NCBI GenBank assembly: GCA_024195585.1
Contig: SWBL01000009.1
Coordinates: 1-64,000, forward strand
Direction: 5' to 3'
DNA: 64,000 nucleotides
Source of the DNA: Aureobasidium sp. EXF-3400
Lineage: Eukaryota; Ascomycota; Dothideomycetes; Dothideales; Saccotheciaceae
The position numbers and the translations under genes were made by a program. Below the pieces are notes generated by a model. That model was not told the DNA's origin and did no database searches. It saw only the letters and a program-made list of their open reading frames with translations. This document shows, in pieces, positions 20,184 to 30,905 of the stretch. Numbering within the stretch: position 1 is the first letter of the stretch; each line of letters begins with the position of its first letter.

Positions 20184-21868
20184 CTACACCAAGATTGCTC
20201 CGATCAAGGCACCACCGATCAATGCACCGACACGAGGCATAGCGCTGTTCATGGCGCCGGCACCTGTGCTCGAGGGTTCTGCTGTGGATGTGGTTAGTAT
20301 GGCTGATGTAATCATGGCTGATGTGCTGGACGTGTTGGATGTGCTGGATTTGTTGGTTGTGCTAGATTTGCTGGGTGTGTTGGATGTGTTGGACGTATTG
20401 GAAGTGTTGGATGTGGTGGATGTATTGGATGGTTCGGAGGTATTGGATGTGCTGGAGTCGGGAGATGTGCTGGACTCACCAGATGTGCTGGTCGTGGTAG
20501 GTGTGGTCATGGCAGATGTGGAAGTAATGCCGGAGACACTTGCTGGTCCAATGCTGACAGTCGGTTTGAGTGTGCTTGATGTAGTGGCTGTCTCGATCTT
20601 GACATCGTTCTGGTCCTTCAAGCCAGGTGCCTGATCAACGAGAAGAGCTTGAGTGACTTCGAGAGCCGAGAGCTCCTGTCCGATGCCATAGCTTCCATCA
20701 AAGCCCTCTTCGTACCACTTCTGGCCACAGGTGACGCCATCACTTGGGCCTGAACAAGAACGTGCAGCGCCTTGAGCAGAAGCTGTGAGAAGGGGTTGAA
20801 CGGCAGAGCGGGTATAGGGAGCGACAGTCATGGCCTTGCCAAGGAAGCGAGCCAGGTAAGCCTTAAAACTGTACTGATCGTTGTTGCAGGTGCCATAAGG
20901 CTCACAAGCTCCTTCAACCATGACGCCAGTGGCATTGTCGAATGCTTGGAAGAATGTCTGGTCGACTTGCTCGATGAGACCGGTCAGGCGTGTCTCCCAG
21001 GTAGAGGAGCCGTTGGTGTAGTTGTACATCATTGCAGAGCCATAGATGAAGATACCCGGGGTGTAGGTCCACTGTAGCGGACTGACGTCCTGACAGTTGC
21101 CGGTGGCGCTAGCACCGTCGAAGACGCGGTAGCTGTCGTCGATCAACTTGGTAGCAGCAGTCCAGTCGTATATCTTCTCGGCCCAGTCGGCGTAGGTACT
21201 ATTGCCAGTGAAGCGGGCCAGGCGGGCAGCCATCTGGAAGAAGACTCCGTTCGAGACCGAGTTCTTGTAGTCCCATCCAGCGTTTGACGAAAAGACCTGC
21301 CACCTCAATCCACCGTTGCATGTTGAAGTGTCCCAGCGAGGAACCATCGAGTTGAAGGCGTTCACGGCGAGCGTCTCCCAGGACGGGGAGCCTTCTGGAG
21401 GATCGGGGAAGCCATATTCGAGGGCTGAGAGGGCGGCAAAGGCCCAGAAGCCTTGGTCATCGTTACCCTGCGATTATAGTCAGTCTTCTGTCTTTGGTGA
21501 TCATGTCCCGAGAAGATACGCACCATGCTGCTGTAGTAGGCTTCAGGCAGGAAGTCGTTTCCAGTGCCTGTCTGAGCCATCAAGGCTTGCATGACAACAT
21601 CATTGAAACTTGTGTCGCCTGTATATGCCCAGTAGTCGATGAGTCCACCCCAGACGGCGCCAGCCTCCCACCAGTACAAGGGATGAGGTAATGTGCCTAT
21701 CGACTCCTTGGGTGTGTCGGTCTGGTTGTTCTGGTAGTAGTTCATGAGGCCATGGGCGATTGTTGATGCTGCACTACGAATAGAGTCTGGTGATGAGACG
21801 TCCAGGTCCATGGCATACCCAAGCTGAGCGCATGCCGCGAGGGCTGCGAGGGATTGTGAAAGCTTCAT
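20184..21868 (-). CDS. GH76 mannan endo-1,6-alpha-mannosidase, DFG5/DCW1 type, GPI-anchored
   Basis: Fungal Dfg5/Dcw1 proteins transfer GPI-anchored mannoproteins from the membrane to the cell wall. Exons are 21868-21524 and 21467-20184, giving 542 residues. I chose the Met at 21868 because MKLSQSLAALAACAQLGYAM is a signal peptide; the open frame extends upstream only as non-signal sequence. GH76 features include PLYWWEAGAVWGGLIDYW, FLPEAYYSSMGNDDQGFWAF with the catalytic Asp pair just after the splice junction, and GGLRWQVFSSNAGWDYKNS. After about residue 410 comes a Ser/Thr-rich spacer with tandem Asn-Thr-Ser triplets, then a hydrophobic tail (RVGALIGGALIGAILV) preceded by small residues, a GPI attachment signal. 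The intron has a GACTGAC branch and CGCAG acceptor. Two other mannan-related genes lie 7-10 kb to the left. Confidence 0.95.
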
Positions 21869-23520
21869 CTCAAGCAGTCGCTGTGAATGATGACGATATG
21901 ATATGCAAATAGTATGTCCAATGCGATGCTCCAATGTAATATTCGAGTGTCGAATGAAATAGCGCAAAAAACCTGTGTAAGTAGAAGAGGCTTACCTGGA
22001 TGCTATGCTGTTGGTTTTGTATGCTGGAGTTCACGTCAATCAACAAAGGAAAGTGCGACTGGTCTCAGAAAATTCGACACAAGTGTTGGATCTGCCTATC
22101 CATTGATCCAACGGCTATCGACTTGGAATCTTGGATAGGCGAAAATTGGGTGGCCGTTGGCGCCTTCCTACAGCTGCCACAGGCACACTTCTTCGTGTTT
22201 GGCCCGCGGCGGAAATGAGGGCGGCCGAGAACAGAGGTTGGCTGAACCTTGTAGCTCCTACGCCCAGCGCATAGAGCCATATCATATAGTAGGCCTGACA
22301 TGATTGGAAGTCATGCTGCGATGTGTAGAGAGATGACAGCTCTTGTGTTGTGTGTTGTGGCTTTCGTAGCTTCGTCTTTCGGTGAGCCAGCCGTGGAACG
22401 TTGAAATCCTCTGCGCCAAACTTCGTCAACGGCTATAACGTTTATCGCCAGCCTCTCACGATCTCGACCTGAGGTCAGTCAGCCTCAACACCTAACAATA
22501 GTTACAATACGATCTTTGCAAGACGAGCAAAGCCTTCTGCGATGAATAAAGCGTAGCAGAGAGACTTTGCTAGAAGACAAGTCGTGTATTGGTTCATCTT
22601 TCAAAGCTTCGAAAAGGAAACAGCAAAGATCGAAAGAGAGAGAAAGCAGACGTGTCGCTATTTCGGGGAGCAATACAACAACGTCTCTTACGCAGCATTG
22701 CGTATGCCCTGCCCTGTGCCGTCCTACTCCTTGATTATCACAGAATGCATCTACACCAGTGAGACAACGTCGCGGCGCAGTATCTCATTTGCCATCAGAG
22801 TCTTGCGCAGTGTTTGCAGCAAACAAGGAACACAGTCTCCTGAGCGCGGTTGGGGATTGATTTGGACTTCGGACTGTCAGTCTCCACAGACATGTGTGAA
22901 ACGATTGGGGTAGGGACAATAATGTCGCCGATGAAATGCAGGATGTATTCGATTTGAGTTTTTCTTCTTTTTTCTCCAATTTTTCGGACTTCGATGCTGT
23001 GCGTAACACCCTGGCAGTCAAAAGATTCCATCGACAACGACGACAACCAATCGTTATTCGTATTTTTAACTCCCTCTATGCACTTCAAAGATGTGTTTCT
23101 AAGTCTCTGATAGTCCGGCATAATCGTACACGTGTCTGTGGCTATGTTATTGATATTTTGATATGAAAGTATTAATTGCTCAGAAGATGCACTCAGTCTC
23201 ATATTTCTTCACAATCACATCATCAGCAATCACGTGAGGATGTTCCATCATAAAACTGACAAATCGGACATGGGCCATGAAGCACAGCACCATTAGCTAA
23301 GGTAAAGGTTGAGGATGATCCGAGGATATCGTCTTCAGGGCTTCTTTACGATGAAGTAGCAACAACATGTCGCTCGAGTGACGTCACGCATTCAATACAT
23401 GGGGAGGATGAAGGCGCACGTTTGATTGAAAATAATGGTATGCGCAGAATAATCGAGGAAAGAATCGAAAACAGAAGCAGAAGACTGCAACTTATGCCAG
23501 AGTACTGGATCAGAACTCGC
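21869..23520. other. intergenic stretch between GH76 and GH43 genes
   Basis: These 1.65 kb contain the GH76 promoter and the GH43 3' flank. The open frames have no domain, no signal peptide and no splice support. No repeat or structural RNA was recognised. Confidence 0.45.
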
Positions 23521-24549
23521 TTAAACAGTAGGCCATCCGTTGACCCACTTGATCTTGTTAACACCAAAGCGCTTCTGGCCATCAGCATAACCAATGGTAG
23601 TGTCGACATAGTGATAGTACAAGATCCATCCCAAACTAGGATCGTTGTAGACACCCTGACCACCAGGAGCGTAGATAGTGCCATGCGAAGGCAGAACAAG
23701 AGTACCACCACCATTGGTACAGCTCACACCGCTCTGGTCCACAAATCCACCAGTAGCAGAGTTGGATCTGCAGACCTTGATCTTGTACTCTTGGCCAGCG
23801 GCAGGGCGGTTCTTGTCGAGGTTGCAGCAGCTGCCTTCACTGAAGAACATGTAGTAGCCGCCGTTGTAGTTGATCATGTATGCGCCTTCGCGGTCGTGAG
23901 TGCCGGCGGGTTTGAAGATGGTGTTGTAGGCGCCGCCGGCCTTTGAGTTGACGGTGTTTGGGGTAGTGTTCATCTCGACTTGGTAGATATCGTGCCAGAA
24001 AGAGCCAAAGTTCATCAAGTACTGAGATCCGACCTTGATAAGGTTGGCATCGATGGCGTTGTAGGACTTGCTGCTGTCGGAAGAGATACCAGCTGTGGCT
24101 TGTTAGTGATGGTGTTCTTAGATACAATTAACGATTAACTTACTGGAACCCTTGTCGGACCAACTGCCGACGTCCATGGAAGAGGAAGTTGCGAGACCAA
24201 TAACAGAGTTCTGAGTACCGAAAGCACTGGCAGTGTAGTAAAGGTAGTAGGTGTTGCCAACCAGGGTGACATCAGGAGCCCACAGGTCGGTCTTTCCAGC
24301 GTTGTTCACATTTGCGCCATTGGGAAGCACCTGACCCTTGTAGACCCAAGGACCTTGGGCACTGGAAGCAGTGTGGACGGCAATACCACCTCCAGTAGAG
24401 AAACGGAAGTAAGTGCCATCGGATGTACGGCGAATAAGGGATGGGTCGTGAGCATTGGTACATGTACCACTGCAAGGAAGAGGGTTGGAGTAGGCCAAGA
24501 CTGTGGCGGCCAGCGACACAACGCCCGAAAGGATGGTAAGAAGCTTCAT
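23521..24549 (-). CDS. GH43 arabinan endo-1,5-alpha-L-arabinosidase, secreted
   Basis: The enzyme cleaves alpha-1,5-linked arabinan side chains of pectin outside the cell. Exons are 24549-24144 and 24092-23521, giving 325 residues, the family size. The start at 24549 gives the signal peptide [19 protein letters not shown]; an in-frame Met four codons upstream is less likely. GH43 catalytic residues are visible: the base Asp in NAHDPSLIR, the pKa-modulating Asp in [10 protein letters not shown], and the acid Glu in [11 protein letters not shown]. The intron has a GTAAGT donor, CACTAAC branch and CACAG acceptor, and joins TCC-A to CT-GGT to give a continuous protein. The C-terminus ends WVNGWPTV. 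A single secreted enzyme without linked transporters suggests it acts within a dispersed plant-wall degradation set. Confidence 0.95.
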
Positions 24550-27500
24550 ATCGATGAACAAGAACAGAACAAATAGAAGACTCGGATGAGAGCGGGTGAG
24601 AAGGGGCCTGATTCTTCCAATATCGACAAGGGAAGCTCACCTTTATGTAGTTTCGACATCGATACTGCTTCTAGACTGCCTTCACGAGGCTTTCATCAAT
24701 CAAGGCTGATATGACAAGCATTGGATGAAACGAAGCATGTATCGAGTATATTAACCTGATGATATTCTCCGAGGTAGCGAACAAGCACCATGCACGGTGT
24801 CTAGGTAGCAGCCAGCGGGGGTTTAGCGAGGACCTAGCTGTGCTTCTTACAAAGTGCTTGGACACCTTTGGCCGATACCGAACGTGTACAAATGTGCATG
24901 CCCTAGAAGGGCTCTGCAAGGCGACGGCCTTTGTTGCGGTCGCAAAAATTGCCGAGATCAAGTCTTCTCACTTCGCCTTCTGCAACCACAGATTTTACTG
25001 AGGTTCTTCCACAAATTGCGAGTTTCTCTTGACGAGTCTGTCAGCGATGCAACCCTACGAGGACGATACTACTGCTGTTGATGCAAGGTACCCGAGGTCT
25101 ACATTTGCGATTGGCGCAATCAGCCTCGGGCTTCTCGAGGTTCGGGCCTTTACCATGATTTTGACTTTGATATGCAGATCCAGGAGGGTATGCGGAGAAC
25201 GTTCAGACGCATGTAAGTCATTTGGGTCCAGCGAGTCGATGTCCAGGCCATGCGTGCCCTCGAGCAATTGAGCAATAGCAATCACAAGCCCTGATGGCCG
25301 GCGTCCAGGTAATACAGTATTTAACATTGCTGTGAGGGCAAGAGATGTGATGAAACTCCTTGACCAAGGTTGACAGGCATGGAAGCAAGGTCTGCTACGC
25401 ACGAAGTGTGCTATACCAAGGCTAGTGGATGCCGCGGCTCCTGGAGGCTTTTCGGCTGAAACAATTGCGGGGGATGTCCGCTCTTCCTCGCGCTTGGCAG
25501 TCGATAGTTGTATGGCAAACTCTACTTATAGGACGGATGTATCTGTGCGGAGGACATTGTCACTCGATAGATTGCTTCGTTAAGAGCGGGCTGCAGTCTG
25601 CCGGCGGGGGGTTGGTTTCGAATCATGCCCTGTCCAGCTCGCTTGATTGTAGTATGCCTATGAGTCGAAACAGCCAGGATTGTCATCCACGTCGTTCGTC
25701 TTCGAGCTGGGGTTGTACGGAGTACATATTTCTATTATACTTCCAAAGATTATGCTCGGAGTTCGGATCATTGAAGTGTGTTACACCTTCCAAAAAAGGA
25801 GAGAGAGGCTTTATCTCGAAATCTGGAGGGAGCCACAAATTACACTTCGTTATTATCCACAAGAGGAATTCCAACTGTACTGCCCTACGTACGTAGTCAG
25901 TCGAAGGATTGCTTCTGGTGGATCCACAGCACACAATAACTTCTGTGTAGTAAGGAGTCGGTTCAATAGATGGCGTCGACGGGTGAGTGTTTGGTGAGAC
26001 ATGACTGGGGAGACGCGACTGGAAAGCTTTCACCTGACTGGGCGAAACGGAAGGTGACATCCAAAAATTATTCTTTTGTCGATGCCTTCCATCGACTCTA
26101 CTGTTGGCAACGCGAAGGGAAGGCCCAGATTGAGGCTCAGCTGCCAACAACAAACACTTGCGAAGCGTGGGGTTTGTCCGTTGGCCATAAATCTTGACCA
26201 CAACGGCGTCCCACAGTCTTTAGGATCACGGCGAGAAGACAAGCTTACTTGGAGTAACCTCCTCGGCGCCCTTAACGCTCAATAATCTTACGACAAGTTT
26301 GACAGATGTCAGACAATGGCGCAAACCGAGGGGTACACGAACATTGTCCTCAGGGTCATTGTTTCTCTTCGCAATCGCTCCCCTGATCGCTGCCTATTCC
26401 AAAGACAATCTACAGCTGGTCTCAACCCAAGCAGGTCTGGAAATCATCCATGACGCTTCTAGAAAAACAACTATACCATGTAGATCTGTCTTAATCTCAG
26501 CTTGATGGCTATGCGCATGCTTGATCGGGCATCCTCGGTCAAGCCTCCGGACGCCGTTGTATAGGAGATTCGGGCACGCCGGCCCTGAGATCTAACTGCA
26601 AACGAACCAAGCAGATGGCCCCTACCGAGCTCTTCCGGCATCGTTCGTTGGATGTCAGACGTTAGTACCCCGGATGTCAGTCCCTCACCTCCTCTACTCT
26701 GACTTCATGGTCAAACATCTGGCACCGATCTGGAAACCTTGTCCCTGGATCCCAGGATCGACACCGGTCTTTGGCAATAGTGTAGCCTTGTCAGCTGCAG
26801 GTACGCGATGTTCTCCAGTCGGTTTCTGTGAAACGAATACGACATCAGAGCAAGAATATTCTAGAGTCAGCGAAGGATGCACCAAAACGGGACGTCGTAA
26901 TAGCGCACCATCCCTCTGGGTATTATCGCTACCACCTGGTTCTCGAAGATTGTGCTACTGACATGCTCAGAATTTGGCTATACTATGGAAACTGGCCAGT
27001 ATCGTGACATCTACGTGCCTGTCCATTCGGAACCCTCTCGTCCAACAGAGCTGTGAGCCTGGTCGCTAAGGAGTCTACCACTATAGCCTTCTCCCATCTA
27101 CTGACACAAGCCTCGGGATCGTTTGACCGTTGAGAGGAAGCTAACTGTCCACATCACTATACCGTGTGGTGGGGACCGTAGTATAGCGCTTCTTTTCAGC
27201 CTCATCACCCTGAACGGCAGCTATTCAAACGTCGACTGCTGCTTTGGGATTACAGTGACCTTGAACCAGCATGGCAACCAGACATAGTCTTGGAAGCGTG
27301 CGAGCACGTCTTCCAGGCTTTGTCGAGACCGCATCATTCAGTCCAATCTTGGTCAAGGATCGTCGCTCGTCTTAGACAAACCAAGCATTCGGCATGGATA
27401 ATCACCCCTACTTTCAACATCCGAGTTGATAGGTCTTCCACCCTCAGGGTCTATACCCAACGGCAAAGCAATTGTTTCGTTCGGCTACTCCACTCCTCCC

Positions 27501-27773
27501 AATACTATCGACGTTGTCGGGTTGACACAGAGTCCAGACCGCTTGGAAGAAGAAACCCTACGATATACCATTCATGATCGAATAGTCGAAGACGTCTGGT
27601 ATGCTCCTCGCCGAGTATAAGAGGCGGTATGAAGCCCTGTCTTTCATCTCCTCATCCGCTCCAGCAACCTCTTAGGATCAAGGCGAACAATCCTCTTCGA
27701 CAATCTTCGACTCATTTTCAGCACTACTTCGTTTTTCAATTCCAATTTTCATCCTCTAATTAATTCAATCACC
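24550..27773. other. 3.2-kb gap without a supported gene
   Basis: No protein family, tRNA or snoRNA is recognisable. Several 60-75-codon frames are open, including one at about 26786-27002 and one ending at 27620 (plus strand), the latter with protein-like composition (NGKAIVSFGYSTPP), but both lack starts or partners and may be chance or relics. The last 120 nt before 27774 are CT-rich and form the promoter and leader of the Ser-rich gene. Confidence 0.45.
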
Positions 27774-30700
27774 ATGGCCGGCCATGCTGCCATTCTGGGT
27801 CTCTTGGCCCCTGCTCTCATCTTTGCGGCTCCCCTAAACTCTCAGGACAAGAGAGACGAAACTTTGGGAGAGGTTGCAGACAGCGTCCTCCTTGACAAGC
27901 GCGACCCTCTGCTGGGTGTCGGTGTCACAGCTGGCGCTACTGTCACTCTCGGTGTCTCTGGCACTGCCAAGGCACCCACGATCAAGCCTACGACCATCTC
28001 CATTCCTAAGGTTTCTTCAATCAAGAAGCCCTCTAGCACCAAGAAGGTCAGCAGCAGCACCAAGAAGGCCAGCACCAGCTCGAAGAAATCTTCCAGCACC
28101 GCAAAGGCATCCACTGCTGTCAAGCCTGTCTCCAGCAAGAAGCTCACCCTTTCGAGCATCTTGAAGTTGACCAGCGTCACCAAGCCAGTCACCATCAAGA
28201 AGTCGACTGTCACTCTTGCACCTGTCGCCTCAAGCAAGAAGTCATCCTCCTCCAGCAAGAAGCCCGCTTCCTCGTCTTCTAGCAAGAAGCTCAGCTCGTC
28301 CTCATCCTCAAAGAAGACAAGCTCTTCTTCATCCAAGAAGGCAAGCTCATCCTCTGTGAAGCTCCCCTCGATCCACATTCCGATCCCTACTTTGAAGAGC
28401 TCAAGCAAGCCCGCTGTCAGCATCCCCAAGGCCAGCAGCTCTGTGAAGCTTCCCTCTGTTAAGCTTCCTTCTGTGAAGCTGCCCTCGATCCCCATCGTGG
28501 TTCCTACTGTGAAGAGCTCGAGCAAGCCTGCTGTCAGCACCCCTAAGGCCAGCAGCTCCAAGTCCAGCTCCAAGGCCAGCAGCTCTGTGAAAGCATCCAG
28601 CTCGGTGAAGGCATCTGTGAGCATCTCGGTCTCTCGTGGTTCCATCCCTATCTCCTCTGCCACTGGTGGCGTTAAGCAGGGCTCCACCTCGATCAAGACT
28701 GGTCAGTTCCCTACCTTCAGCTCGGTCGTGCTGCCCTCCATCATCAAGCCCAGCTCTGTCAAGGCCACTACGCCTTCTGTCATCATCTCGATCAAGCCTA
28801 CCCCCTCTGCTTCCAAGTCCACCGGAGGTGTCGGCGTTTCAGTTGGACTTCCTGGTGGCACCCTCACCGTCCCTGGACTCACTCTCACCGGAGGTGTCAA
28901 TGTCCCTACTGGTAGACCTATCGGATCGGCTGTCTCGTCGGTCTTGAGTCGTGCATCGAGTTTGGTGTCCTCTTTGGTCGGAAACCCCTCGACTGTTATC
29001 TCTCGCCAATCCTCGGCAGTCTCGCAGATCACTTCTGTAGCTGGTGGCGGTGTTTCGAGCGTTATCTCTCGCCAGTCTTCTGCAATCTCGCAGGCCACTT
29101 CTGCAGTCGGTGGTGATCTTTCTACGGTCAGATCTCAGGCATCTTCCGCAGTCTCGCAAGCGACCTCGATTGTTGGCAACGGTGCCTCTACCATCCGCTC
29201 TCAGCTGTCTTCGATCACCTCCCAAGCTCCATCCGTCATCAGCAGTGCCCAGTCGGTTATCAGCTCTCAGATCTCATCTGCCATCTCTAGAGACAGCTCT
29301 GCCGTTTCCAGTGCCCGATCAGTCATCAGCTCCCAGATCTCATCTGCTGTCTCTCAGGCATCCAGCGCCAACTCGGTCATCAGCTCTCGTGCTTCATCTG
29401 CCATCTCGAGCGTTCAGTCAGTAGCCAGCTCTCAAGCATCTTCGGCCGTCTCTAGAGCCAGTTCTGCCGTCTCCAGCGCCGAATCAGTCGCCAGCTCTAA
29501 GGCATCCTCCGTTGTCTCGAGTGTCAGCTCTCAAGCATCATCCGCTGCCTCGAACGGAGTTTCTGCCTCTGTTTCTGCTAGCGTGAGCGCCTCCGCTGGA
29601 GCATCGCAGGGCTCCGCCTCTTCTCCTGCTGCCTCGCCCACCGGAAACTCTGGCGCAGGACAGCCTATCCTTCCTGGCCTCCCCGTCTCTGTCATCCCCA
29701 GCGTGGTACTTTCTGGAGTCAGTGGTATCTCCGTACCTACTAGTCTCCCTGTCTCCAGCATCGCCAGCGTGGTTATTTCTGACATCAGCGACATTTCCGC
29801 ACCTACCAGCCTCCCTGTCTCTAGCGTCCTCAGCGAGGTTGGATCTATTGTCAGCGACCTGCCCGGACCCACTGACCTTCCTACTGTATCTGTGATCCCC
29901 TCGATCATCTCACAGGTCACTGATATCCTGCCCTCGCCTACCGACATCGTCAGCAACATTCCTGGTGCTGCATCTACCATCCTTGGAAGCGTTTCATCTG
30001 ATCTTAGTGATCTTCCCGCCGCTGCTACTACCCTCATCGGCGATATCACTTCTCAGGTCACTGATCTTCCTACCGGCGTTCTTAGCAGCATTGTCAGCGA
30101 GGTTCTCCCTACTGATCTTCCTCAAGGCGTCTCTACCGGACTGATCAGCAGCATCGTCAGCGAGGTTCTCCCTACTGATCTTCCTGTCACCGATCTCCCT
30201 ACCGGTATTGTCAGCAGCATTGTTAGCCAAGTCACAGACCTTTCCGCCGCAGCAAGCACCATCCTCGATGGATCTGTCCCATCTGTTGTCGTCTCTGACA
30301 TCCCATCCGCCGCAACATCGCTCGTTGACAACACTGGTGATATCATCTCTTCCGTTCTGTCAGATCCTCTCTCCGCCTCTCTCACCGTTTCAGTCGGTCT
30401 GCCAGTCATCACTGGCGTGAGTGTTGATGGTGGAGATCTTACTTCGGATGTTGGAGCCGCTACTTCGAACATCGTTGGTGCAGTTTCGACTCTCGCTAGC
30501 ACTGTTTTGTCAGATGTCCCTGCCGCAGCCACAGGCATTGTAGAGCCTATCGTTTCTGGAGTATCTCAGGGCGCCAGTGTGGCCGTATCTGCCGCAACAG
30601 CTGTTGTAGATTCTGGCGCCACCGCCGTCAGCCAGGTCGCCTCGGCCGCTACCTCTCTTGTTCCCGCAGTTGTCAGCGATGTTGGCAGCGCAGCCACTGG

Positions 30701-30905
30701 TGTAACATCTGCCGTGGGCTCAGTCGCCACAGGACTCACTGCCACAGTCGGCGTTGTCGTTGGTGGAGCAGTTGCTGGTCTTGGACTGGGTGGTGGCTCA
30801 TCCTCCTCCGCCGTCACCAGCCCTGCACCCACTACCCTGTCCACCAGAGCCTCCACTCCCGCTCCGGCACCTACTACTACCAGCAAGCTTCTCGGTATCC
30901 TCTAA
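27774..30905 (+). CDS. Ser-rich secreted repeat protein, 1043 residues
   Basis: A single-exon gene. Residues 1-19 are a signal peptide (MAGHAAILGLLAPALIFAAP). Two Kex2-type Lys-Arg sites follow (QDKRDE and LDKRDP), suggesting a propeptide. The mature part has three zones: Lys/Ser-rich with many SSKK units (about 50-290), a long Ser/Ala zone of near-heptad repeats such as SSAISQATSAVGG and SSQASSAVSRASSAVSS (about 385-620), and a zone of Leu-Pro-Thr-Asp units such as VSEVLPTDLP and VSSIVSQVTDL (about 630-860), ending in Ala/Val/Gly-rich sequence. A unit of about 117 nt near 28365-28559 is tandemly duplicated at DNA level. There are almost no Cys or aromatic residues and no clear GPI tail. It resembles mucin-like or adhesin stalk proteins. 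Function is unknown; I infer an O-glycosylated extracellular or wall-layer component. Confidence 0.8.
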   Translation: MAGHAAILGLLAPALIFAAPLNSQDKRDETLGEVADSVLLDKRDPLLGVGVTAGATVTLGVSGTAKAPTIKPTTISIPKVSSIKKPSSTKKVSSSTKKASTSSKKSSSTAKASTAVKPVSSKKLTLSSILKLTSVTKPVTIKKSTVTLAPVASSKKSSSSSKKPASSSSSKKLSSSSSSKKTSSSSSKKASSSSVKLPSIHIPIPTLKSSSKPAVSIPKASSSVKLPSVKLPSVKLPSIPIVVPTVKSSSKPAVSTPKASSSKSSSKASSSVKASSSVKASVSISVSRGSIPISSATGGVKQGSTSIKTGQFPTFSSVVLPSIIKPSSVKATTPSVIISIKPTPSASKSTGGVGVSVGLPGGTLTVPGLTLTGGVNVPTGRPIGSAVSSVLSRASSLVSSLVGNPSTVISRQSSAVSQITSVAGGGVSSVISRQSSAISQATSAVGGDLSTVRSQASSAVSQATSIVGNGASTIRSQLSSITSQAPSVISSAQSVISSQISSAISRDSSAVSSARSVISSQISSAVSQASSANSVISSRASSAISSVQSVASSQASSAVSRASSAVSSAESVASSKASSVVSSVSSQASSAASNGVSASVSASVSASAGASQGSASSPAASPTGNSGAGQPILPGLPVSVIPSVVLSGVSGISVPTSLPVSSIASVVISDISDISAPTSLPVSSVLSEVGSIVSDLPGPTDLPTVSVIPSIISQVTDILPSPTDIVSNIPGAASTILGSVSSDLSDLPAAATTLIGDITSQVTDLPTGVLSSIVSEVLPTDLPQGVSTGLISSIVSEVLPTDLPVTDLPTGIVSSIVSQVTDLSAAASTILDGSVPSVVVSDIPSAATSLVDNTGDIISSVLSDPLSASLTVSVGLPVITGVSVDGGDLTSDVGAATSNIVGAVSTLASTVLSDVPAAATGIVEPIVSGVSQGASVAVSAATAVVDSGATAVSQVASAATSLVPAVVSDVGSAATGVTSAVGSVATGLTATVGVVVGGAVAGLGLGGGSSSSAVTSPAPTTLSTRASTPAPAPTTTSKLLGIL

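Noticed and set aside
20300..20520. Plus-strand frame rich in Val-Leu-Asp repeats under the GH76 gene
   Set aside because: It is the reverse complement of the Asn-Thr-Ser spacer of the GPI-anchored protein.
25611..25630. B-box-like GGTTTCGAATC suggesting a tRNA
   Set aside because: No paired acceptor, D or anticodon arms could be built around it.
27842..28696. Long antisense frame (284 codons) under the Ser-rich gene, and others at 29531-30538
   Set aside because: Open antisense frames are a by-product of the biased Ser/Lys/Ala codons of the repeats; they have no signal, domain or splice support.
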